A DNA stretch of 64,000 nt, from positions 19,399,060 through 19,463,059 of the forward strand of contig OX442314.1 in NCBI GenBank assembly GCA_949358305.1, read 5' to 3'. The notes below the pieces were generated by a model, which searched no databases, had not been told where the DNA came from, and saw only the letters and a program-made list of their open reading frames with translations. The position numbers and the translations under genes were made by a program. The DNA is from Strigamia acuminata (lineage: Eukaryota > Arthropoda > Chilopoda > Geophilomorpha > Linotaeniidae). Numbering within the stretch: the first letter of the stretch is position 1; each line of letters opens with the position of its first letter. This document shows, piece after piece, positions 47,601-59,149 of the stretch.

Positions 47601-50600
47601 GTAAATATTTCATAGTTCTAGAACAATAATAACGCAATGATTGATCGCGTCGTGATATCTTATTAGCAATCAGGAGAAGAGGAGGGTGAAAATGAAGGTA
47701 TGTTAACTATTGGGCAAACTGCAATTGGCACTAATTTTTATGAAAACTATCCTATTCAGCCGACCAAGTATATGAATTGAACGAAAAAGGTGACAGGAAA
47801 TTATCTTACCAGAGAAGGCCAACTGTAACCAGCATTAGCAGCAGTACAGTTATGGGCAGAAGTATGTCGATTGATCACGAATCGCCAGAAGAGGAGGACG
47901 AGGCAAGCTTAATCCAAGGCCGGCTCCAGGTCTATTGGTACATCCAACTTCCTAAGAAGCTTTTAAATCGTATTTGTGAATGTGATTAAAGCACATGTAT
48001 TCTCACATAGATGCCGCACACTACCTGCATTCAAAAACTAAAATATTTTGTGTTTTACTTCGATTTTAAACCAAAAATGACATCATTTCCTGTTTAACCC
48101 CATGTTAAAACTTAAAATACACTTAAACTAAAATTGTTAGTTTTTTTTTGAATGCAGCTACTGTTTTGAATTCACGAAAAGTAACATTGATTTTACAACT
48201 AGTCGATGATTTTTTGAAGTTTTGACGCCCTGATGATCGTGCCTTGAGCCGGCGCTGTGTGTATTGATTTATCTCGTGATGATGTATAAATTTGTGATTT
48301 TATTTCAAGGATAAAGATACTCCAAGGCCATCACTTTTTCGAATTATTAAACTCAATTCGCCAGAATGGCCTTACATTTTATTAGGATGTTTCGGGGCGA
48401 TTGGATTTGGTTGTACTACGCCCGTTTATGCCTTATTGTTTGGTGACATAATGGGGGTTAGTTTGTGCTTTACGGTTTATTGCAAAATGGTAACGACCGT
48501 CATCATTTTAGGTTCTCTCCATTACAGTTGAAGATGAGGCAAGAAAGGAGTCTGAATTTTATGCTGTTCTTTTTGTCGTACTTGGACTGTGGGCTGGTGT
48601 CTCCTGCTTTTTGCAGGTATAAAATGCAAAACTTTATTTTTGAAATTGAATTAATTTCATTTTGGTTTTCAGATGTATATGTTTGCTGTTGCTGGAGATA
48701 AACTGACAGCTCGCATACGAAAATTGACTTTTTCTTCAATATTAAAACAAGTACGTGTGTTTCCGAAGCTGCATTCGAAAAGTCATTTAGACTAAACGGC
48801 ATTTTTAAACAACGTGTTTGACTGCAATTATAAAAATGCTTTTCGAATGCGGTTAGAGTGTATGAATTATTTAGTAGTTTTGTTTTTTGATTTAAATACA
48901 GGAATGCGGATGGTTTGATCATCCAAAAAATAGTACAGGTGCCTTATGTACCAGACTTGCAGTTGATGCCGCCAACGTACAGGGCGTAAGTATATTTTAA
49001 TTTTCCAAGTTAAATTGTTCATCGATTTAATTTTCTTTGGTATTTTTCAGGCCACTGGGTCTAGAATTGGAATTCTTTTACAGTCCTTTTCAACTGTAAT
49101 AATAGCTCTTGTTTTTGCATTGGTCCTTGTTTGGAAACAAGCTTTAGTCACAGCTGTATTTATGCCACTCGTGCTAGTAGCTACATACTATCAAGGAAAA
49201 TTTATGATGGGACAAAACGATAAGGAGGTCAAGTTGCAAGAGTCGTGCGGAAAGGTAAACGGCAACTGAAAATATATTGTTAATAAAATATCATTGAATT
49301 TTTCTCAAGATTGCAAGTGAAGCAATTAATAACATCCGGACAGTTGCATCCTTATCTCGTGAAGATAAGTTTAAAGAAATGTATGCAGAGGGTCTCGTTC
49401 AGTCGCGACTGTAAGGAGTAAAAGCCGATTTTCTTTTGCAATTTGTAAATACAGTTTTTTATTTGCACAGTAACTATTGGAAAGTAGTTCAAGTTCGTGG
49501 AGTTATATTTGGTATATCTCAAAGTTTACCATGTGTTTCATACGCCGCAAGTATGTGGTACGGTGGCTATCTTATCGAGAAAGAGGGGGTGCCATATGAA
49601 GACGTATTTAAGTGAGTTTGCTAATTTAAGGCGAGTTTGGAAGTGCTGCTTTTCATTTAAACATGCATTGGGTCATCAGGCATTGGGGCGACAAACTGTA
49701 AGTCATTAAGCTGACAGGTTGTGATGAGAATATTGTTTTCTTGTTGAACTGTCCAACTTCTGCCTTTTCCTAGCGATCCAACGATCGACTATAATTCATA
49801 GCTGATGGCCATAGGAATAATTGTTGTGTAATTAACGTGTGCGTATGTTTCTTCTTGTTGTCACGACTACTAAGTCGCTATTGTTTTAGCTATTTTAAGA
49901 AAAATCTCACTCCTTGTTGCTCCGTTACCGAGTAAAAACGTTCTGGTTCTTTTCCTCCTGAGTGTTTTTCTTCACAATTTACACATCACGACAATGTGAT
50001 TTGAATTTGGCATCAAGATACGTCTGTAGATTAATTTTTTTGTGTGTTGACCTGTTGCACTTTTAGTGCAGTACAGGTATTGACCTAAACTTAGCGAATC
50101 ACTAGTCTGTTGACCCACTGCTGTCCTCAGTTACAAGTTTTAATCTTTTAGAAAGTCTTCCCATAGAATGCTTTGTAAATTCCGTATTTTTAAACGATAA
50201 GTGCATTCAAATTGGTTAAAATAAATCTGTTTTTAATTTTAAGTTTAAATTTGATAATGAGTGGCGAATATTAGTATTTGCTTAACCAATTTAAAAACAC
50301 CAAATGAAATTGATTGTTGTAAAGCTTATTCCGCTTAATGCCCAATGCCTATCCTAATGACATTTCAAATTTATCACAGAATAGCAGAACTGCTTATTTT
50401 TGGAATGATGATGATTGGTCAGTCAGTTGCTATGGCACCTAATTACAACAAAGGTCTGATGTCAGCAGGTAGAATTTTCAAATTATTAGATCGAAAACCT
50501 GAAACTGTAAATACAGGCGTCACCGGATTAAAACTAGTGAGTATTAGAAAGTACGCTTGGAGATAAAATCGTTCCTTTTTCTTCATTCCTATTTTAGGGA

Positions 50601-52220
50601 GACTTATCAGATGTATCGGTGGAATTTGAAGGAATCAAATTTTCTTATCCGTCGAGGACTCAAGCTCAAATATTGAGAGGTTTGAATCTAAAAGTGGAAA
50701 ATGGCATTACATTGGCTCTAGTTGGTAACAGCGGGTGTGGAAAGAGCACGTGTGTTCAATTGTTGGAGCGGTTTTATGATCCATCAGACGGCAATGTGGT
50801 AAAAATTTTATAGTTTTTCAAATTTATTTCTCAAAACATAATCTTCAAATTCCATTTTCCTTTTTCAGCGATTAGGTGGTCATAACATCAGTGATTTAGA
50901 CGTGTCCTGGTTGCGAGATCAAATTGGTTTAGTTTCTCAAGAGCCAGTTCTGTTTGACTGTAGCATAATGGATAACATTTCGTATGGCTGTAATCACAGA
51001 AAAGTGCATATGGATGAAGTCATACAGGCTGCTAAACAAGCCAATATTCATAATTTTATTTCAGCTTTGCCTCAGGTACTCCCCACCTCAATTTCAAGCA
51101 CAAAATTTGGCGATACTAGCTGTATTCAAAAAGCTGTGTTTTATGTACCGTATTTTACCGATTAAGAGTCGCCCTCGAATTGTAGCCGGCCTTGAATAAG
51201 AGCCGCGACCGAGAGAGGCGATTTTATATAAGAGCCGCCCTCAAATAATAGCCGTGGCTACAGCAAGATTATTGTTACTAGTGTAACGAGAAACGAATCG
51301 AATGGGAACCCAAATGCACAAAATGACTTACGTATACAGTCGAAACTCTTTATAACGAATCGCGACATAATGCATTATCAATATAACGAATACCTAAAAA
51401 TGGCTGGTTTGGTTGGCTGGCCAAAGAACATCATGTTAAAAAAATTCGATATAACGAATTATCGTTACGAATCGATTTTTCGGGTCCCTTGCGATTCGTT
51501 ATAAAGAGTTTCGACTGTATAGTAAATTTTTATGAACGTAGGGCAAACATAACGAATGTTCAATGAACGCAACATTGATATTGGCCACTATTTGAAATAA
51601 GAGCCACCCTCAATTAAGAGCTGCACTCGATTACTAGCCACGGCTAAAAGTGGCAGTTTTGAATAAGAACTGTGGCTCTTAATCGCAAAAATACAAGATT
51701 TTGTTTTTGTATATTTTAACACAAGACAAACAAACATAAACACTTGAACGCAACTTTTTGAATGCAGCTACCGCAATTCGAGTGCTAATTTTACTTGTAC
51801 TAGAGTTATTTCATTTTAGGGATATAATACTTCAGTTGGAAGCAAAGGTACGCAATTAAGTGGTGGTCAAAAACAAAGGATCGCTATTGCGAGAGCTCTT
51901 ATACGCAATCCTAAAATACTGCTTTTGGACGAAGCGACGTCAGCGTTAGATTCAGAAAGTGAAAAAGTGAGTTAGAGTGATTAAATCTTGCTGTTATAAA
52001 ATATTGACGTGTTTATTGTTAGCTTGTACAAGAAGCACTCGATAAAGCCTCTAAGAATAGGACAACTATAATTATAGCACACAGGCTTTCCACAATCCAA
52101 AATGCAGACTGTATTGTTTGTATTCACCAAGGACAAGTAGCTGAATTTGGTTCTCATCAGGAATTAATGGACAAGAAGGGCCATTACTTCAAACTATATT
52201 CCAAAAATTACAATAACTAA
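41615..52220 (+). CDS. ABCB1: P-glycoprotein, ABCB-type full ABC transporter
   Basis: The 27 common exons run from 43400-43432 to 52023-52220. With the nearest first exon the protein is 1360 aa. Order: an acidic cytoplasmic start, TMD1 (from 43984; first outer loop with sequons NIT, NSS, NLT), NBD1 (Walker [11 protein letters not shown]-loop GQEPVLF, signature LSGGQ, Walker [14 protein letters not shown]-loop VAHRL), a Ser-rich linker (47760-47929), TMD2 (48310-50536), and NBD2 ([37 protein letters not shown]). All catalytic motifs are intact in both halves. Such pumps export lipophilic compounds from gut, excretory and barrier cells and contribute to xenobiotic tolerance. AATAAA at 52344. 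Introns at 46321-47196 and 51076-51819 carry transposons. Confidence 0.96.
42663..42675 (+). other. Alternative first coding exon b of the P-glycoprotein gene
   Basis: ATG opens MAFE and ends in phase 1 at GAAG|gtagga. Joined to 43400 it keeps frame (1354 aa). It is very short, so chance is harder to exclude than for exons a and c. Confidence 0.4.
43077..43107 (+). other. Alternative first coding exon c of the P-glycoprotein gene
   Basis: ATG opens [10 protein letters not shown] and ends in phase 1 at AAAC|gtaagt. It is the nearest first exon to 43400 and has the strongest donor. Confidence 0.65.
46521..46924. mobile_element. hAT-type MITE with 8-bp target duplication
   Basis: Ends CAGTACTGTTGTATCGAACG and, reverse-complemented, CAGTGTTGTATCTCGTTCAC. 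Perfect CTTATAGA flanks both ends (46513-46520, 46925-46932), the 8-bp duplication of hAT transposons. Dense GTTCAC/GAACG motifs in both orientations near the ends resemble transposase-binding subterminal repeats. 404 bp, in an intron splitting NBD1 of the P-glycoprotein gene. Confidence 0.88.
48019..48170. mobile_element. Small MITE with TGCATTCAAAAACTA termini
   Basis: Left end CTACCTGCATTCAAAAACTA; right end reverse-complemented reads GTAGCTGCATTCAAAAA and later ACTA. About 150 bp, in the intron before TMD2. The same terminus (TTTTTGAATGCAGCTAC) ends unrelated sequence at 40490-40506 and 51758-51774, so the family is dispersed. Confidence 0.65.
51160..51710. mobile_element. Foldback-like element with AAGAGCCG motifs, host of a nested insertion
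   Basis: Left half repeats TAAGAGCCGC/CCTCAAATAATAGCCGTGGC. The right half holds the inverted forms (GCCACGGCTA, CAATTAAGAGCTGC, TGGCTCTTAAT). The halves are split by a Tigger-type MITE at 51337-51517. Bounds are approximate. Lies in the last large intron of the P-glycoprotein gene. Confidence 0.55.
51337..51517. mobile_element. Tigger/pogo-type MITE, 181 bp, TA target
   Basis: Ends CAGTCGAAACTCTTTATAAC and the same sequence reversed, flanked by TA on both sides. Internal ATATAACGAATTATCGTTACG-type motifs. A longer relative with transposase traces lies at 60826-61390. Confidence 0.85.
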
Positions 52221-52799
52221 CAAATACAGGATCGAAGCAGTTTTGTTTTTTCTTTCTTAAATTCCCACTTGTGTTGGTACATGTAAACGGTTTAGTTTCG
52301 TCATTGTTTAATCGTAAATGGATTTATTATTTTTCATTTCATTAATAAATGTTATAATCAGTTTCTTCAAAAAGTTTTACCTCGCTGTTCAAATCAAGAG
52401 AAATAACGTCTGGACAGTTGTGTGGTTCGGACAGGTTTGGAGGTCCCGATCTAAACCCAGCAAAGTTAAATCCCCTCCCATCTGGACAGCTTGTTAGTCC
52501 AGACAACTTTCTTGGACCCGTCCTACGTCCGGTCGACAAAAAGTAAATTGTATTAGCGGGGGAAAAATTTCTAATGCTAGATTTTATTGCTAAGTGACAT
52601 CATCAGGGCATTAGCTTCATTTTCAAGTGATTAAAGACAGATACTATGTTGGTTACAAAAGCAGCATTCTCTCTTTAATGATTAATGAAATGTAATAATT
52701 GTCAAGAGGTGAGGCTGTATTAAATAAAACTGATGGTAAACATAACTTACAGAACCATTTTAATTTCCATAAAAAAAATAACTTTCTGCTGTAGACGGT

Positions 52800-53640
52800 A
52801 GCATAAAAAGAAGTCAATGGGTTCGTGTGCAAGTTGGGTTGATCAGCCCTTTAGCAGAGCAGTAGCTAGGATTTTAGTTCGTTGTCAACCTTGTCAATTG
52901 CACGTACTGTATCCCTGACTGCTATGCCACTGGCTGTAGATTTAATCGAAGAAATGAGAGCCTATCATGCCACATGTGTTTTTACAACTAAAATAATGCT
53001 AAACCAGAAAAAATACATCTAACTTCAACAAAGAACCAGATGGCCCAATTAGAGTTTGCCCGTGACCACCTTCACTGGACCTCTAAATAGTAGGATAAAT
53101 AATCTGGAGCATCAAGCCAAAGATTCTGCTGTTTCGACTTACTGAATCAAGTACATAGGCATCCAGGGTGCCAAATTCTATCAGTCAAACATGGTAGAGA
53201 AAACAAAATGGACTGTGCTTGTTTTTAGGTTTAGGCCAGCCTTTTTTGTTGAGATGGCATTACAGATAAAGCGGCTTAAATTATCATATGAGACATCCAA
53301 ATGCTATCGTTTCCCATATGCGATATGCCTCATTGGTGGCAATTTCAACCAAATAAAATTCTAAAGCACACCAACCTAACCACGGACTCATTCAGATCCA
53401 AGAATGGTCTTCACATCTCCAGAGTCGAATCCGATTGAACACCTTTAGGACTTGCTGGGTCATCAATAAAAGCACCAGAAACTACAGATCAAAATATAAA
53501 TCTTGGCAGATGCTTGGGAGAGAATTGGAGAAAATTCCTCTTGTCACATGAGGAGAAACTGATCGATTCAGTGGCTTGGAGATGTCAACCTGGGATAGAT
53601 AGCTGCGAAGGTTTTTCACTGGAATTTACTTGATTTTTCA
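52800..53640 (+). mobile_element. Decayed Tc1-type transposase
   Basis: Scattered frames show Tc1 landmarks in order: LEFARDHLHWTS (53050s), VKHGRENKMD (53190s) and SPESNPIEHL followed by a stop and DLLG (53410s). The last is the SPDLNPIEHLWD motif that holds the catalytic acidic residue. Stops and frameshifts make it inactive. Terminal repeats not identified. Confidence 0.75.
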
Positions 53641-56622
53641 AAGATATTCAATTTTTAATCTTGAATTTATGCTAAATAAATAATATCCACAAAATGTATT
53701 GATACTGTGTAAAATGGGTCAAAACCTATAGTTAATACAGAGTGTCAAAATCAGAGGTTTCTATAATGAAGAGAAATAAGTCATAGCCAGACAATCAATA
53801 CTTTTGGTCGTACTTTAAGATCGAGAAAGCATATAATGAGATTTTAGTCTTGAACCTTGCACATCAACCTATCCAATCAATTTACAGATCCAATAAAATA
53901 TCAAAGCAACTTGAAAAAGCTGCACAAGTGAAATCCGACCGACTTCTTACTGCCAATGACTCCTCTTACCCATTTGCTATTTGGAGGACTTGTCCCCGAA
54001 GGGCCATACGTGTGATGTTTTGAGTTTCATCTCTGCAAAATAATCGATCGTATACTTCAAGCTCAATGCGTTGAAGCTTAGTTTGCGGGAAAATGGAAAG
54101 TATCATCAACTTGGAAAAACAAGCTCGGGTTTTCTTTAAATCACTGTAAACGCTTTATCTCCACGGGCAACTCAATTAGTATGCAAACTCAACCGCCTAT
54201 TTATTGTCCTCCTTTGCAGTTTTACCTGAATAGATGAAGTGACAACTTGGAATAAAAAAAAATTGTATCGCGACCATTTCACTCCGAAATTACTTTGTGG
54301 TGGAAAAATTGTAGCCAATGTATTAAGTGAATTAAGATTCTGTGCACAACCTACAGGCAGATTTATGGGCCCTGAGCTCCCAAATCTAAAAAAAAAAAAT
54401 AGGCGAGTTCAATTTGCAAAAGGAGAAGTTAAGTTACTTTTACTCGTTAACGAGTTAAAGCGAGGAAAGCAGTCAATTAAAATAATATTAAACTCTCGCC
54501 TACTTGAATTAAAAAGTCTGTTGAGTTCACTTTCTCAGAAGTAGATTTAAATCACAATTTTTCTGTTATTAAATAGAGATTGCTTAGCAACCAATAAGTA
54601 CTTACAGTGCAAGCAACTTAACACATGAACAACCTTACAGGTGATGGAACTTTTCTTTCAACACACATTCCCTTGGCAACAATGTTCACCAACTTGTAAC
54701 TTGTACTAAAATTAAATCAAGAAGTAATTTATTTTTTTTAAAAAAAGTAACATTAAATGAAAACATAAAACATAAACCACACATGAATATATTTTACACG
54801 ATGTGAACATTCCACATACATTCATGCCTAGATGACCAGATGTTTAGCCACAAAACACCGTTTATTGTACATTGCTCGCCAATTTATTAAGCACACAGTT
54901 TCCCCCTGAAATACACACTAATTCATTAGGCACATTGTTTCTTTCAACCTTCCCATAACGAAATGAATCTACCGCATGTTGCAACGAGCAATACCACAAA
55001 CAACCACATAACTTTCTGCCCACACTGAAGAACTGTAAAAATTTAGATTTTAAATACCAAATTTTCAATTTTCAAAAATATACAAATCACGTCTGACTGT
55101 AGTATGTAATGTACACTTCGTGTTCTCCTCGCAAATCATTTTTATCATATCATAATTACTTTTATCTTCCCACCATCTCATAATCACATCTCGACCATTA
55201 TCCTCCGAAACAACCTTGATTAATTCCCAAAGCGTGCGTCATAAAATCAAAATCGGTTTCATCTAATTTCCACTTGCATCTGGCAGCTTTAGCTTAAGCT
55301 GCTTCTTCTTAAAGTTCAGTTCAAGACTGCATATAAAATGTTTTATTCGAAAATGTAGCTGTCCATTTCTTTAAAGTTAAAAGCTTATTTTTATTTATTA
55401 AAAATACATTCGTTGTTACATAGTTTTATCGTTGTCTCATGTGGGATGCTGGGGATTTAACCGAAGATCTATATGTATTATGCAGAGAAAGTGGCAATTC
55501 TCTCATCTACTGACAAGTGAGTGTCTTTTCTTGGTGAAACTAAGAAAATTCTTGTATTCTTACGTAATTCACATGGAAGTGTAAACAATGTACTAACGTT
55601 TGTTGGTATAGCAAGAAACATCAATACCCAAATGGAAAGTGAATCCTGGCAGCACGTATTTACTTGACATACTAGTATTAAAAATTAAAATTTTAAAGCA
55701 ACAAAAACACAACAGATACCAACCCCACAACTTACTTTTCCCTTTTGTGTTTGATGTGTTTGATGATTGGGTGTGAGTTTGTCAGGTTACTTTCTTTTGT
55801 TGCACATGGGTTGGGTTGTATTGGTTGTAGTGTTTTTCCTTGTCTTTTTTATTTTTATTTTATTCTGTTTTGTGGCCATTTTATTTTTATAGTTTTTTTT
55901 ATTTTTTTTATTTTTTGGATGATGGTGTTGGTTTGTTGAGGTTGTATAATATCATCCCTTTTCATTTTACATTTATTTCTATAAATAACAACAAATAATA
56001 ACAGCTAAAATAACAGGGATATTCAGAAACTAATTTGAAATTTTGGTTAGTCCAAACTCCAAAGGTTTATGTTCAAGGTTCATTTTGGTTTAAGGTTTAA
56101 TTTAAGGTCCAGTACAAAGTCTATAGTTTGCCCACAGATATATGATTGACAGCCCAACTATCGAAAAAAATCTACACTTTCCAAATACCCGTGGGTGTAG
56201 TTTATCGACTTATTTACGCAGCACTAGCTACAAAAACCACGAGCAACACAACAGGTAAAACACCTTTGACAGATCTCTCATCAACAAAGGATCATTAACC
56301 ACTTCATTAACAGAGTATTTTGGATAAATTATTTCGATTTCTTTACATTTTATTTTGCAACATTTTGCCAAAACATTTTGTAGGTCGCGATTGAACACGT
56401 GACAACGACTGACTCACATAATCTGAAGAAATTGATGTTTAATCTTATCAATAATGACGATTTGGAAACGTAGCATAAACATCCTCAGTGACGTTATTCA
56501 GCAACCATAAACTTGCACACTCGAACTTAGATACGGTAAGCTACCCTTCGACCTCTTAAAGCTCGGGTCCACACTCAACTGGACTCTCGACTTTTTACTG
56601 CTTATAACTTAATGTATTTCCT
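53641..56622. other. Gene-free stretch between P-glycoprotein and HNF4
   Basis: No credible exon. A frame at 54239-54544 has Lys-rich composition without homology. 55740-55940 is strongly T/G-biased on the plus strand. The HNF4 promoter should lie near 56.4-56.6 kb; no TATA box was assigned. Confidence 0.5.
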
Positions 56623-58727
56623 ATGGACGACGAAATTGCTCTTTCTCAACGAACCTTTTCCCAAAATGAGTCTGTTATTGTACACAGAAATTGCAATTCC
56701 AGATCTTCATATCCAGTAACAGGTGCGTGTTCATTCCTCAATGTAAACTTCGATACCGTAAACGTAAATCGGATACACATTTTCCTTAAAATGTTGCGCC
56801 AGCATACCATACTGTTATTTTACAGTTTTAAATTACAGCAAAACTTCAGATATATCTTACAAGCGAGATTAAAAGCGAACATTTGAACTTGAAGATTTCA
56901 ACATTTAATCTCAACATCTTAACGATTTTTCTTATTTTTTCTTCTATTATTTTCGAGTGTTGTTAAACCTTTTGAAATCACTCTTTCAGATATAAACACA
57001 GTGATCATGCCTATTTCATTATCACCCAGCATAGCAACCGCAGTACCGAATCAATTTTGTGCCATTTGTGGTGATAAATCCACCGGTAAACATTACGGAG
57101 CAGCCAGTTGTGACGGTTGCAAAGGTTTCTTCAGACGCAGTGTACGAAAGAAACACAATTACGCTTGTCGACTGAATAAAAATTGTATTATTGATAAAGA
57201 CAAGCGAAATCAATGTCGATTTTGTCGACTTAGAAAATGCGAACGTGTCGGAATGAAAAGAGAAGGCAAAAAAAAAGAAAAAAAGTGCATCAATGTGCAG
57301 CATAATTAAATTCAATCTTAATCTATTTTCAAGCTGTTCAAAATGAACGAGATTGCATCAGAAACCGACGTCACAATTACGATGCACAAATTTCTCCGAA
57401 TGGAATTTCAATTAACATTCTACTAAATGCTGAAACGACTTGCAATGAAGAGGTAATCTATAAATAAACGTAAAATTTTAATCCATAATAAGCTAAGCTA
57501 ATCATTGCGTTGAAATTGTAGAGTCACGAAACTGCCAATAAAAAAGTCGCCACCTTGAATGACGTAACTGTTTCAATGACTCAACAACTGTTGAAGCAAG
57601 TGGAATGGGCTAAAAAGATACCTGCTTTTGTGAAATTACCAGTCGCAGATCAGGTAAATTATTGTAATTTAAAAGTAATTTAAAAGCATTTTCATTAATT
57701 TACATCATAATGGATTCAACAGGTGGCTCTTCTTAAAGCGCATGCAGGAGAAAGTCTGCTCGTTGGCGTTTGTCATCGTTCTTGCCGTTTAAATGACGTG
57801 TTATTGCTAGGCAATGACTACCAAATCTTACGCCAAAACTCTGAAATTGAAATGAATCATCTGAGCAACAGGATCATGGATGAATTGATCAAGCCACTCA
57901 AAGAGATTCAAATGGACGATACTGAATATGCATGCCTCAAAGCAATTGTTGTCTTAGATCCGAGTTAGTATACTTTCATTTCATTGCTGTGTTTCAATTA
58001 AAGCACAAATCCAATCAATCAAGCAACGATTATTCAACTTGAGAATGTGGAATCATTGGATACTTAATGTTCTATTGGAATGTAATTTGTTTTTTCAGCT
58101 TCCAAAGGATTGATCAACATTCCTACAGTCAAAGCACTCAGATACCAAGTTCAATTAATTTTGGAGGATTACATCAATGACAGTCAATACGATTCACGAG
58201 GTCGTTTTGGAGAAATATTACTCATGCTCCCGATCCTACAGAGTATTTCTTGGCAAATGATTGAAGTTGTTCAATATGCCAATTCGGTTGGAATGGCAAA
58301 GATTGATGATTTCTTGCGAGAGGTTCTTTTAGGAGGTTTGAATCGTTCTTATGAGCAAACAGTGGAATCCCTCAAGGGGCAAAGACCCCCGGAAAAGACG
58401 ATACAGTCTCGACGTCGAAAATGTCCCATTTCATTCAAACAAAAACACATTCGAACATTTAATTCAATTTTTTTATGAAAAAAAAAATTAATTTTTCTGA
58501 AGGGAGTTCACTGTGTATTTAATTATTCATTTAATTTATTTATTTATCGCTTAATTTATTAACTTAATGATTTCTCTAAAGTCTATTCATCGGAAACTGA
58601 GGAATCCCTTGGGACTGCAACTGACGAACCCGTAGAAGAACCAATGACTTCTAACCTTACGTATGAAAACCCCGAAGCAAATGACGTTTTCACATGTTCA
58701 GATGTACCACAAAACTACCACATCTGA
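56623..58727 (+). CDS. HNF4: HNF4-type nuclear receptor
   Basis: Exons 56623-56722, 56990-57265, 57334-57452, 57522-57653, 57723-57963, then either 58099-58478 (415 aa) or 58099-58335 plus 58582-58727 (416 aa). The DNA-binding domain has both Cys4 fingers ([19 protein letters not shown]-box [10 protein letters not shown], then [17 protein letters not shown]). The ligand-binding domain shows HNF4 hallmarks: [49 protein letters not shown] and [15 protein letters not shown], the last carrying the AF-2 core. HNF4 binds DNA as a homodimer with fatty acids and governs lipid and gut metabolism. The intron after the DNA-binding domain uses a GC donor (GAAG|gcaaaa). AATAAA at 58832. Confidence 0.95.
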
Positions 58728-59149
58728 GATTAAAACATCCAAGATTTACGACGCATCATGGATTACATATTCATAAATTAATTACGCGCAATTTATTTGT
58801 ATTCTGTACCCGTGATTACTTATTTAATTATAATAAAACAAATCAATTATACATAAAAATCCTTTCCTGAGATACTTACGAGGGTCAACGTTTCACAAAG
58901 GAAATAGGATGTATTAACCATGAATATTAACGTTCCGCTTTTGCACCTTTTCAGTTTGCTAACTGGTATTTCCTATAGGTATTGATACAAAGCGCTTCGA
59001 TTTGTCAAAAACCTTCAAATGTTTTGTGGAGGATCAAAGCGGACAATTCTTTAACGGTATGTTTGTTTTTCAGTCTTTTTCAATTTTTCAAATTTTTTAA
59101 TTCGGAAAACATTCATCTCTTTTTTCTCTGAAATAGGTACAGCTTACAA
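58728..59149. other. Intergenic stretch between HNF4 and the Tyr/Pro-rich gene
   Basis: Contains the HNF4 polyadenylation signal at 58832. No other feature recognised. Confidence 0.5.

Noticed and set aside
54239-54544. Lys/Leu-rich frame of 101 codons between P-glycoprotein and HNF4
   Set aside because: Its first ATG is the only support; there is no splice context, homologue or conserved motif, and the region is repeat-derived.
55745-55939. Phe/Cys-rich frame of 64 codons
   Set aside because: It sits in a T/G-biased low-complexity tract and encodes mostly Phe, Leu and Ile by composition.
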